The notes beneath the pieces were generated by a model. It worked only from the letters and a program-made list of their open reading frames with translations, did no database searches and was not told the origin of the DNA. A stretch of DNA of 64,000 nt from Arcuatula senhousia. Taxonomy: Eukaryota; Mollusca; Bivalvia; Mytilida; Mytilidae. Location of the stretch: positions 5,589,576-5,653,575 of the forward strand of contig OZ020304.1 in the NCBI GenBank assembly GCA_963971305.1. The letters are read 5' to 3'. This document shows positions 24,521 to 35,240 of the stretch, one piece after another (positions within the stretch are counted from its first letter, which is position 1; every line of letters begins with the position of its first letter). Made by a program: the position numbers and the translations under genes.

Positions 24521-26700
24521 CGACTACAAAATATTTGTACCTGCGTTTTTCCTTTTTTTTCTTTGGAAAAACTGCGTTTAATCAGGTATGCCAATCGTTA
24601 TTTCAGTTGTTCATGTAGAATACAGATATAAAGGAGAGAAATGTTCTGATTCCGATGAGTAACTTAATTTTTTAAGTAAAACAAATTTTATTCATTTTTT
24701 TACATTTTCTTTTTTACGCTCATTCGCCCCAAATATCTCGTCCCAAACTGAACATTCAAGAAAATGAACTGATTAAAATAAACGTAAATATGATCAAAAA
24801 GTCCACGCCTTTTCGGGAATGGGATCCTCTAGATCTTATATTCTGAATTCTAAACGATTTTATTCCTCAATTGAAGCGTGGAACTCTGTCATATGAGGGC
24901 CAAAAAGAGGATCCATTTTGATGTTTGATTGTAATGGGGGGGGGGCTTTCTTCAACTAAAAAGGTGTGTAAAAATACAATTAACCTGTTCATTGACATCT
25001 TATACTTTTGCTGTGCTTGCCTATCTCGTATTAAGAAGTCTGTTTTATGTGAATGGAAAAACTAATCAGTGACCAAATATCCACAATTAATAATGCAATT
25101 TCGAATATCGATAGTGAATGAAGAATACGTCTACCAAACGCTACAAACAAGCTGTTTATTAAATATTTCAGCACCTTGATAGTTTGATCTTCCTTTATTA
25201 GACTATTCTATGATAAAATAAGTGTCCATGTCATTCGACTACCATATACATTTATCAGTTTTTGCATTTCCATTCTTTTATATGAAAGTGCCACGTTCGA
25301 TCAGCTGTCCCAATCGTAATTTAAGTTTGTATGTGGAAAGAAGTCTCTAGATAAAAAAAAATAAAGTTTTTATTATGTTACAAAATAAGACTGATTTATA
25401 TATACAAATCTCAATCAGATCTTTTGATTTTTTTTAAACCAAATAAACGTTGAAAACTTTAGATATCAGTAATTTCAGGAAGAAATATCAATCTTCAATT
25501 TCTTCGGTATCTCTTTGACGTTTTTCTTTTGACAATCCCGTTTCAGCAATTTTGCTACATGTATTTGCTTCAATTAATACAAATATCGCACACGTAATGT
25601 CAGAATCAATGAAAACTTTGGATGACTTGTCAAAAAATAAAGGAAAAAAAGTTTACTGAAAAGTGCACCTTTAATACCCGGCTTTGGATTAAAGTCTCCT
25701 GTAATGATAGTTCCCATATCTTTTATCCATTTATTAAAGTACGGATGTCCTAAGTGATTTAACGTTAACACCTGATGATATGAAATTTTTGAATTATTAA
25801 TCTTTGGAAAGACAGTATACAATATGTCAAAAATTGATAATCGATAAATACTATCTTGTAATGACAGAATAACAGGTCGTTACATAGTAATAAAGAGATT
25901 GTCCTGATATGTGTCTGTATCGAGAACGAGGTGTGTGGGATATTTTTTTCAAAGATTATTATAACCTTCGGATTGGCTCCTTGGCGGAGAAAGCGGGAAG
26001 TGTTATCGTATATTACCATGCATTTTTCATGCAGACGGCACCATACACTCTAACATTAGAAAATGTACTTTTTACTTATCAAAGTGTGTCTGTATAGCCG
26101 TGGAATTTTCCTGACCATTTCAATATATTTATAACCTCACTTTACTTTTCGATGAAAAATAACGTACCAGACTTGAAATAGCTAAGCGTCATTTTTTTGT
26201 ATTGATTTATTTGTTTCATGTCGCCTTATTTACATTCAATTACTACATAAAATTTGTTAATAAAAGTCCATATGAGTTATCTGTATTCTGGTTATCATTT
26301 ACAGCCCTTTCATTTGACCATGAAGCCTCTGATTTATATGCTTACTAGCTAAGTAACTTATCGAGTTACATGTAACAAAGTCAGGCGTTACATAGTTTAT
26401 TTTAAGATTTTAATTTTTATCAACATTTTCCATATGATTGATTTGTATAGTTTGAAAATCAATGGGTTCTGTCATAGAGATATAGGGAGATATACATTTC
26501 ATATCCTAATTTATCTTTTTTCCGTTTCTTTGTAAATTTTACTGTAAACTACATCTTTTTTTTTAACAACATTGAAGAGTCGGTTTCATTTCACGCCAAA
26601 AGAGCAAGGCAACTCCTTTATTAGGATGCAAGCCATTCTATGATCGCTATTATACATAAACCATATGCACTACCATGGCATACCACTGAAAGTACAAATA
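24521..26700. other. Intergenic region with a decayed RT-like copy
   Basis: At about 25020-25330 the minus strand keeps traces of the same RT-flank sequence as 24330-24620 and 61360-61480 (AAAACTG-type and GATCAGCTGTCCCAATCG-like blocks), too decayed to translate. The rest shows no recognised gene or repeat. Confidence in the decayed copy is low. Confidence 0.35.
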
Positions 26701-26902
26701 AAAATTCAACAAGGTGTGAGCTGGATTCGAACAAACACCTCTGCGGCACCTGTGGCCTAGAAGTCTCCAGTCCGTCGAAGATTCCTTACAAGAATGGAAA
26801 CCGTGAAAAATAGGTTTTTGTTTCATTCCTCGGCCGACTAAAAGATACACTAGGTGCTGCAGAGGTGTTGGTCCGAATCCAGCTCACACCTTGTTGGATT
26901 TT
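26701..26902. repeat. Inverted pair of tRNA-like segments
   Basis: Arms of about 44-53 nt at 26701-26753 and 26850-26902 are complementary. Each contains a box-B-like sequence, TGTTCGAATCC on the minus strand and GGTCCGAATCC on the plus strand, next to AGCTCACACC. This is a tRNA-related sequence in head-to-head form. No complete cloverleaf could be drawn from either arm, so it is not called as a tRNA gene. Confidence 0.6.
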
Positions 26903-27639
26903 CCAATGTTATTTGCAGTACGAAGACTTGATGTCATAATGTCAAACATAAAACACGTTCCAGTTAGCAGCTGTACTCTACCACATCCATTATCTAGCTA
27001 CTGATGTTTCCTGCAATATTCCATTATTTTCCAAGATGACAAATAGCTTTAATATAATTTTATATCATTCATTGAAGTATTTTATTTTTGTATTGAATAT
27101 CAAACAACTCTTAAAATTAGTTTTGAAATTTTGGCCTAGATCATTTTGTAAAATTCATTCTTTGAAAACTTTCGAATTTTCCAACTTTCATCACTTACCA
27201 CAGGAGAAATAAAAAGGCTGGCATAAAGAACGCATAAAAACCCTACTCTAAATCTGCAAATTCTGTTGTTTTTAAGCTAAACATCTACTGCATATTTTTT
27301 CTAAAAACAAATCATAAATGAAAGATTTGTTAAAGCATGGACCAAGTATATATATACAATAAAAGATACTATTTGAATTTTCAAATCTTTGATTTTTACT
27401 AGCCTTACGGGTATATGGGATTATTCGATATGCCAGGACTTGTACGAGTTTTTTCTGATTTTTTTTACCCGACACCGTTGTCTCTGTGTTCGACATTTTG
27501 CCCAAGATTATAATTCATAAGATTATATGAAAACTCGTCTCATACGGTTTCATGAAAGTTTTTCATTCACTGGTAGAAACTAAGTACCTATTGATTACGA
27601 AGCTCGCCTCGTAACGTTACACATTATTGTCACTAAGCG

Positions 27640-28220
27640 GGAATTGAATCGATCTTTTCAAAAATTTTAAGTGCTCATCCATGCAAAAAAAAGGTTGTCA
27701 CAGCATGCATCTAAACCATGCATCTTGCTGAATATCCCTAGATGTGCCTACCAAACCAATTTCGTTTACTATGTTGAACTTCCCTGTTAGCAGGAATCTA
27801 CTTTGACCATTCTTCTGTAAGTAGTCATCCATGCAAAATTTAAAGGCCATAGCCAGCATCCGAAACATGCATCTTGCTTAGCATCACTACATGTAGATGC
27901 ACATATTTGATTTGATTTTAACATATTTTATTCATTAAAATAAACATAAAAAGGATTGGAAAGCAGGACTAAGCCTATATATTTCCTCTCTTTAAACATA
28001 GATGCAGATATCATACCAATATAGTTGATGGTCAGTAATCGGACATGGACTTTAATAACCATTCTTCTGTCAGTGGTCATCCATGCAGAAAACATAGGTC
28101 ACCGCCAGCATTCGAAGAATGCATTGTGCTAAGCATCACTAAGCACATCTACCATACCAATATAATTGATTTTGCGCTTGACAAGAACTGTGTATTGACC
28201 TTAACCATTATTTTTAAAGT
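27640..28220 (+). repeat. Degenerate tandem repeat, about 150-250-bp spacing
   Basis: Successive units carry GTCATCCATGCA followed by GCCAGCAT-CGAA and a TTGC/GTGCTTAGCATCACTA block, at about 27676, 27827 and 28076. The same family lies in the opposite orientation at 43050-43960. Copies are diverged and interrupted. No coding function is apparent. Confidence 0.7.
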
Positions 28221-29487
28221 GGACGCCGACTACAGCTCTAAAGGTATTCTATTACCCTCCCCCCTCCTCAATTGGACATTTGAGATTGATTCTCCAAATT
28301 CGGTAACTTTGTTATAACCTTTATTTCGTAAGGTGAGCTGAAAATTCAAAATTGTCATATGCAAGGATTTATGGTTGTTTTAATTAAATTTCGGCCGTTT
28401 GTTTGTAAAAAGATTAATTATTGCGATTAATTGTTGTTACCTTTATATAATATTTTGTGTTTCAATTATATTGTAAATATTTAGGTTTTACTGTTTAATA
28501 CTCTTCATATTAATATACTGCATTGCATTTTCTATGTTTTTGACAGAGTACCACTAATGAGTCTCGAATAAGACAAAACGAGTGTCAGGCGTACCAAATT
28601 AATTGCCAGTGACTTTGTAGTAATTTTTGACAGAGCCTCATGTAGTCATATAACTATCTAGATTTCGCGTTTTTATATAGACTAGAAAGAAAATCGGCCC
28701 AGCAATATTTTCTACTTCAGGATTGATAATAGAACATAAAACTTGTGTATTTTCATTTGTTTTAATGTATTAAATGTTATGCAGATTGTCTTAAATAATA
28801 GGTATATCTTTATGCCCCTATATAAATGCGATATGAATGTGCACTACATTTCATGTATCAATACGCAGATTGTTGTATGATTAAGCAATGATGACCTTTT
28901 ACCTTTTCTCAACAAATATTTAGGTGGGTGGATCAAATTTCAGCTTTCGTAACAAATGTTTAAGTGAGCGGAGCCAAATAACCGTAACAGCTCTTTAAAC
29001 AAATGTTCAAGGCGTATAACTAATGTTTCCAAATTCAAACCAGAACCTCCACGTGTTTTGCAACAGCTCCTGTCTCCGGTTTGACTGTAACTGGAGCAGT
29101 AAACTTTGGCGATGGTGTGTCATAGTCTTGACAACACATTGCACCTAGTGAGTCTTGTGTTCACGAATATAAAAACCTATCAATCAGAAAATGTTTCGAA
29201 CGTTTCATCATAGACCTGTTTATTTCACATACAGAAAAAGAAATTATTTTTTTGTTCATTTCTTAAGATGTATTACTAACACCGATCTGGTCATGTTATA
29301 GTGTTGTTCTTCAAGATTGTGAAAAACGGGTTGTTGTTTTTAATCAGTTCTTAAATATAGCTCTGTTTTTAATGCTTTAGCGCTTTGATTTTATTTATCA
29401 CAATATATTTCACATTTTTAAATGAATAAAGGCTAGTTTTCAATAAATATCTTTTTAACCTTTTCTCATTTAAGAGAGAAACAGAGG
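28221..29487. other. Noncoding region, nothing assigned
   Basis: AT-rich sequence with no recognisable gene, RNA or repeat boundary on either strand. Confidence 0.4.
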
Positions 29488-29645
29488 TACCAACGGGGTA
29501 TCCAAATGTCAAAGTCCAGAAAGGCAGAGACAAGACCAGTAAACACAAACAAGGACAGGACGAAAAAAACAGACAACATATAAAACACGGAAACACAAAA
29601 AAACACTGAACATCAATAAATTACGCGAACTCTTATCGTAATGAC
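29488..29645 (-). repeat. Penelope-like 3' tail module
   Basis: This is the minus-strand copy of the tail at 23636-23806: GGTACC, GGCAGAGACAAGACCAGTAA and AACACAAACAAGGACAGGAC appear in order on the plus strand. Directly after it, plus-strand RT sequence begins at 29690, so two fragments of opposite sense abut. Confidence 0.7.
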
Positions 29646-29689
29646 GTAACAAAGGTAACCTTTAATAAAAAAAAATTCGACCAGCGATA

Positions 29690-30070
29690 TGTGTCCATTT
29701 TTAGGTTTAGATTCCACTAAAGTATATGATAAACGTATTGTCTTTTCTTAACCAATTGTAAATTTTCCTTTTCTTGAAGGCGATGCACCTCTAGCTCCCT
29801 CTTACGGAGTGTACATTTCACTATTAGTCAGATATGCTCGGATTTGCAGTGCTGTTTGTCATTTTAATGACAAAAACCGCTTCATTACAGAAAAAAATAC
29901 TTAAACAAGGTTACCGATACCACAAATTAGTCAAATCGTTTAATGAATTCGTTCACAAATATGGGTATCTTATTAAAAAATGTACGCGTCGATTTTGATT
30001 GTAAAAGGAATATAATATCCTGAATTATATGAGAATGTAGTTTATAAGGCATGTACATTCAAAATAATCA
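29690..30070 (+). pseudogene. Penelope-like RT fragment
   Basis: Nucleotide similarity to 54885-55270 is high: AAAGTATATGATAAACG, TTTCTTGAAGG, TACGGAGTGTACATTTCAC and GGTTACCGATACCACAAATT are all present in order. Indels break the frame (for example the extra bases near 29890). The catalytic RT motifs lie upstream and are missing. Confidence 0.8.
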
Positions 30071-30089
30071 TCTGGACGTGCATGGTAAT

Positions 30090-30420
30090 TTGGCTTAACA
30101 ATAGGAGAAAGGTTGGGCAAACAAAACTAGTTCAACCCCGCCACATTTTATATGTGCATGTCCTAAGCCAGGAATCCTTATCAAAGCTTTTGTTTGTCCC
30201 TGTCAACTATCTGTTTTTGTTGGGTCTTTTGTGATAATTTAGGGATTTTTTTTAATCTTAGGTATTGTATTTTTAGTCTTGGGTCAATGCAACACCACAG
30301 GCAGCGACCTCTGGTCATATCAAAGGTTGCTGGCTGTTTTCCATTGTGATTTTTCAAATTGCCATTTTTTATTATTTTTTTTGGTTGTGTCGCGTACACT
30401 TATTCCGCATCTCTTTACAG
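30090..30420 (+). repeat. 3' tail of the RT family seen at 53627-55429
   Basis: The segment with AACCCCGCCACATTTTATAT and the segment from TAGTCTTGGGTCAATGCAAC to GTCGCGTACACTTATTCC match 55760-56075 in order. It follows the RT fragment at 29690-30070, so this is the decayed 3' half of one element. Confidence 0.8.
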
Positions 30421-30429
30421 TCTATGATT

Positions 30430-31240
30430 GTTATAATCAATACTTGCACAAAATTCCGATCTAAATATGTGCATAAATTAACATCATTTGGGGATCTTCG
30501 TTTTTAATGACATGTTCTATATACCAGTATTGAAAAATTAAGTATTATTACAAAAAAAACTTTATCACAATAGCCTAAAAAATTCATATACAAAAACTAA
30601 ATGTTTCAGATTAAAAATTTAAAAAGTAATTTTCCGTTTGAACGGTAATTGTTCGGATCGTTTAGTGGCCTCACGTTAGTGAACAAAAGTTTCATTATAT
30701 TGATGATGTTTCCTCAATAAACAAATTCTCGATTTGTGACTATATACCACTCATATATCTCCAGGAAAATAAATAGTAATAACACAACTTCCAAACTTAA
30801 GATAGTGTCCGAGAAAAAAAAAGAAAAACAAGGCAATAATGCCGGAGAAATCAAAGACCGCAATGGTTCTAACTTGAAACAGGCATATTCAGAGGAAACG
30901 GTTGATTAAACCAGGTTTATGGCATCAAACCTTCCTTTTCAATTGCGATCTAAGGGTCCAGCAGTTACACAAAACACAACATGTTTGTGAGATATAAAAG
31001 GGATATTGATGTGATCATATTAGTACAATCTGTGAAAAACGACACTACTTATTCTAAAAGGTCTCCTTTATATTTGGAATACAAGTAATGTCTCGAAATC
31101 GACAGACAAGAAATTCTTTGTACAAACCTCTGTGACAAACCTGATGTCTTCAACGTGTTTAACTTTTCCTTTTTGTGAAGCAACATTAACCCCGCTTAAT
31201 ATATGGAGTTTACGTATCAATTCGTTGTTCAAGGGCTTGA
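30430..31240. other. Noncoding region, nothing assigned
   Basis: No gene, RNA or repeat identified. The last ~30 bp grade into the satellite array. Confidence 0.4.
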
Positions 31241-32990
31241 GGGAAGCAGAGGTACCAACGGGGTAACCGAATATCAAAAGTCCGAAAGGGCAGAGACAAA
31301 ACCAGTCTTTTTTTGGTGTCTCGTTAACATTGCATTGAAGCTACTGGGCTGGTGATATCCTCGGGGACAATTTGTCAACCAACAGAGGTATCGACCCAGT
31401 GGAATGAAAGAAGCAGAGGTACCAATGGGGTTTCCGAATATCAAAAGTCCGAAAGGGCAGAGACAAAACCAGTCTTTTTTTGGTGTCTCGTTAAATTTGC
31501 ATTGAAGCTACTGGGCTGGTGATATCATCGGGGACAATTTGTCCACTAGCAGAGATATCGACCCAGTGGAATGAAAGAAGCAGAGGTACCAATGGGGTAT
31601 CCGAATATCAAAAGTCCGAAAGGGCAGAGAAAAACAATCTTTTTGGTGTCTCCTTAACATTGCATTGAAGCTACTGGGCTTGTGATATCCTCGGGGACAA
31701 TTTGTCCACCAGCAGAGATATCGACCCAGTGGAATGAAATAAGCAGAGGTACCAATGGGGTATCCGAATTTCAAAAGTCCGAACGGGCAGAGAAAAAAAC
31801 AGTCTTTTTTGGTGTCTCGTTAACATTGCATTGAAGCTACTGGGCTGGTGATATCCTCGGGGACAATTGTCCACCAGCAGAGATATCGACCCAGTGGAAT
31901 GAAAGAAGCATATCGATAGAGGTACCAATGGGGTATCCGAATATCGAAAGTCCGAAAGGACAGAGACAAAACCAGTCTTTTTTGGTGTCTCGTTAAATTT
32001 GCATTGAAGCTACTGGGCTGGTGATATCCTCGGGGACAATTTGTCCACTAGCAGATATATCGACCCAGTGGAATGAAAGAAGCAGAGGTACCAATGGGGT
32101 ATCCGAATATCAAAAGTCCGAAAGGGCAGAGACAAAAACAGTCTTTTTTGGTGTCTCGTTAACATTGCATTGAAGCTACTGGGCTGGTGATATCCTCGGG
32201 GACAATTTTTCCACCAGCAGAGATATCGACCCAGTGTGGAATGAAAGAAGCAGAGGTACCAATGGGGTATCCGAATATCAAAAGTCCGAAAGGGCAGAGA
32301 CAAAAACAGTCTTTTTTGGTGTCTCGTTAACATTGCATTGAAGCTACTGGGCTGGTGATATCATCGGGGACAATTTGTCCACCAGCAGATATATCGACCC
32401 AGTGGAATGAAAGAAGCAGAGGTACCAATGGGGTTTCCGAATATCAAAAGTCCGAAAGGGCAGAGAAAGAACCAGTCTTTTTGGTGTCTCGTTAACATTG
32501 CATTGAAGCTACTGGGCTGGTGATATCCTCGGGGACAATTTGTCCACCAGCAGAGATATCGACCCAGTGGAATGAAAGAAGCAGAGGAACCAATGGGGTA
32601 TCCGAATATCAAAAGTCCGAAAGGGCAGAGACAAAACCAGTTTTTTTGGTGTCTCGTTAAATTTGTATTGAAGCTACTGGGCTGGTGATATCCTCGGGGA
32701 CAATTTGTCCACCAGCAGAGATATCGACCCAGTGGAATGAAAGAAGCAGAGGTACCAATGGGGTATCCGAATATCAAAAGTCCGAAAGGGCAGAGACAAA
32801 ACCAGTCTTTTTTGGTGTCTCGTTAAATTTGCATTGAAGCTACTGGGCTGGTGATATCCTCGGGGACAACTTGTCCACCAGCAGAGATATCGACCCAGTG
32901 TGGAATGAAAGAAGCAGAGGTACCAATGGGGTATCCGAATATCAAAAGTCCGAACGGGCAGAGACAAAACCAGTTCTTTTTTATTTCCTC
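31241..32990 (-). repeat. 167-bp satellite, about 10.5 copies
   Basis: Units recur every ~163-171 bp, marked by GCAGAGGTACCAATGGGGT on the plus strand. Copies differ by scattered substitutions and small indels, unlike the 384-bp array. Each unit joins a tail-type module (CCGAAAGGGCAGAGACAAAA) to a core GTGATATCCTCGGGGACAAT...CCACCAGCAGAGATATCGAC that is the reverse complement of the core in the 384-bp repeat. The period is close to nucleosome size. Confidence 0.92.
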
Positions 32991-33118
32991 GATAGGGCAT
33001 CACGTTTGACAAGCAAATTGCAATAGATTACTCAGGGTTATGTTATTTGTCAGAAAACAGAATTGTAGACAAAACAGGAGAAAAATGTTGGTCTATTTCC
33101 GGATTCTACTCACTCTTA

Positions 33119-33334
33119 ATTACTGTGGTTTCATTAATACTCGTGGGGTTACAATTTCCGTGGTTTTCGTTGATGACCTTGACCCACGAAAGTTGATACC
33201 CCACGAAAATGAAATTTAACATTGCTGTATATGCAGCAGTCTTTAGAATAACGCATTAAAGAATCCACGAACTGATACTTTTTCATCAAACCACGAAAAT
33301 TATTACCCACGAAAATAAATGAACCGAAAGTAAT
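33119..33334. mobile_element. MITE-like element with ~29-bp imperfect terminal inverted repeats
   Basis: The left end ATTACTGTGGTTTCATTAAT pairs with the right end (reverse complement ATTACTTTCGGTTCATTTAT), each followed inward by T-CGTGGG. The interior carries repeated CCACGAAA motifs on both strands. There is no coding capacity. A related CGTGG-rich block lies near 20170-20240. Confidence 0.65.
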
Positions 33335-33704
33335 CGTTGGCAACATGACGAAGGGGCTATAGCTAGCTTAAACTGGCACAATTCCGGATCACGTTAATTT
33401 ACTTTCGTTTCGACTTGATCTCACGGAAGAGTTCCTGCTTGCTATAACACACCCGTCAGGTTGCCCGACTTTGTGTCCTACTATGCTTTATATGTCCTGA
33501 TAATAGGTCGTATGTGCTGTATATATACTAAAATTTTCTTCATAAAAGTTCAATTTGTCCTGATGAGTCATAAGGTAGAAAAGACATTTTCTAGTCGTTA
33601 AACATGGGAATATATATATATTGAGCAAAAAGTCTATAATAAGGTATTTTATGTACATTTTGCCTATTTGTCAACAGATATTTTTTGTTTTGAATATATA
33701 CTTT

Positions 33705-33820
33705 TTAAGATTTTGGTTTTGGTTTTGAGAACTTTTCATTCATTATTTTTGGTGGTTTATCTTCCAATGTATTGATTCAAATGCTGCTGATGAGAGGTTA
33801 CTCCTTCAAATATCGATGTT
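33705..33820 (+). repeat. Fragment of the 384-bp repeat family
   Basis: TTTTGGTTTTGAGAACTTTTC, then CTTCCAATGTATTGATTCAA, then CTGATGAGAGGTTACTCCTT and ATATCGAT follow the order of the 384-bp unit with moderate divergence. Only about 110 bp are retained. Confidence 0.75.
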
Positions 33821-34019
33821 TTACGTGATTATATTTTTTTAAATGGTAATGTTTATGGCTTGTTTTGGGCACAATTGGGTTTTGATGTAATACCCATGTA
33901 TATAACGTAGTTGTTTTGACGATCTTGTCGATCGGTTGAGTTCTCTACAATGAATGATGTAATGACAATTTGTGGTGTCCACAATAGGTTTAGTGCAATA
34001 CCAGGTCTATTTTACAGTA

Positions 34020-34300
34020 TCTTAGATCATAGAAGATAATAAGATGTGGAATAAGTGTACGCGACACAACCTACAATAAAAACGACAATTTAAAAATGGA
34101 TTCACAATGGAAAACAGCCAGCAGCATTTGGCCTTGGATTGAAAAAAAAACTACATATGATCCAAGCCCAATTCTAAAGTGCACCGAAAGACCCTCTTCT
34201 TTACAAAAAACAATGGACATAAATTCGAAGAAATACAAACATAAGCTTTGATAAAGAATCCTGGCTTAGAACAGGCACATTTAAAATGTGGTGGAGTTAA
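34020..34300 (-). repeat. 3' tail of the Penelope-like family, inverted
   Basis: Reading on the plus strand, GTGGAATAAGTGTACGCGAC, AATGGAAAACAGCCAGCAGC and CACATTTAAAATGTGGTGGA are the reverse complements of the tail blocks at 55760-56075. No RT coding sequence is attached. Confidence 0.75.
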
Positions 34301-34379
34301 ACTTGTTTTTTAGATCATGCACAGCACGAAGAAACAAATAGCCTTAAACCACATCAAAACAACTGAACAACAATCAACA

Positions 34380-34560
34380 ACTCAAGTCTTAATGAAGGTG
34401 AACTTAAGTGCCCCAGAAAAATGATTGGCTCCTGCATGTTATAACACATGACACCCATGACACCCATCGCGCTACTATTCATTGTGTCAAATCTGGTAAA
34501 GGATGACAAAACAAAACCATATGACAAAGCAATATCTGCATCGCGTTAGACCTTTTTTTC
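34380..34560 (-). pseudogene. C-terminal/tail debris of a Penelope-like copy
   Basis: Blocks such as GTGTCAAATCTGGTAAAGG match 23884-23902 of the copy at 23880-24520, in the same minus orientation. It is too short and broken to translate. The palindromic cassette begins 30 bp further on. Confidence 0.5.
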
Positions 34561-34590
34561 TTATACCCGTATACAGCAAAAGTAGGCATG

Positions 34591-34823
34591 TACGGAAGCC
34601 CGTCAGTGCCAGGTGGTGATTTATTTTTAAGTCGTTATAACGACTTAGCTAACTCGTTATATCGACTTACCTAACTTGTTATAACGACTTAGCTAACTCG
34701 TTATAACGACTTACCTAACTTGTTATAACGACTAAGCTAACTCGTTATAACGACTTAGCTAACTCGTTATAACGACTTAGCTAACTCGTTATAACGACAT
34801 AGCTAACTCGTTATAACGACTTA
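34591..34823 (+). promoter_or_regulatory. Palindromic 22-bp satellite with conserved outer flank (cassette copy 1)
   Basis: The outer flank TACGGAAGCCCGTCAGTGCC (34591-34610) and GTGATTTATTTTTAAG lead into about nine 22-bp units, each with the perfect palindrome TCGTTATAACGA and a TTAGCTAACT-type spacer. The spacing is near two helical turns, so the sites would face the same side of the DNA. The array ends at 34823, 13 bp before a TATA box of a spliced gene. The same flank, satellite and TATA region recur inverted at 60403-60826. I infer a cluster of dimer-binding sites in a promoter; the binding protein is unknown. Confidence 0.75.
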
Positions 34824-34911
34824 TCGGAACGAGGCTATAAGACGCCTTATTTAAAATTGAGACCGACTGGAGAGCATCCAATATCTAAGGACGGACTTTT
34901 AGCAACAAAGG
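34824..34911 (+). promoter_or_regulatory. TATA box, leader exon and splice donor of the integrase-like gene
   Basis: GGAACGAGGCTATAAGACGC (34827-34846) contains a TATA box. A start of transcription about 25-30 bp downstream would give a 5' leader exon of 40-50 nt ending at 34911, followed by the donor GTAAGTAAG. The acceptor ATTCTAG lies at 35221-35227 and the coding ATG 13 bp beyond. Cassette copy 2 conserves the TATA segment and has GTAAG at the equivalent distance. Confidence 0.65.
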
Positions 34912-35240
34912 GTAAGTAAGTATGGGATTAAAATTATTTTTTTGTATTGTTGTCCTATATACATGTAATAGGTAATCTTTTCTCGTCTTTTTTTATATAT
35001 ATCATAGCATAGAAAAATAAACATCGAAGAAATATCTTTATGTGTTAGAAAATGTCTTTAAATTGATTAATTGTATTATGATTATCTATTATGGACTTTT
35101 TAAAAGTCAATACACAATTCTATGAGGGTCGGGAAGACCTTTCCGGGAATCCGGGATAAAATTTACATAGGAAATTCCAAAAAAAAATATTGTTTCGTAT
35201 TTGATATTACAATTAACTTTATTCTAGATTCAACCTACAC

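Noticed and set aside
26701..26902. Functional tRNA genes
   Set aside because: Box B-like sequences exist but no cloverleaf with paired acceptor and anticodon stems could be drawn.
31241..32990. Overlapping minus-strand open frames with repeated CWWTNCPRGYHQPSS-type text
   Set aside because: These are translations of the 167-bp satellite; frame changes between units and lack of a start or family resemblance argue against a protein.
34629..34823. Regular short repeats resembling a CRISPR array
   Set aside because: Units are contiguous 22-bp palindromic satellite copies without unique spacers, in a eukaryotic genome with spliced genes.
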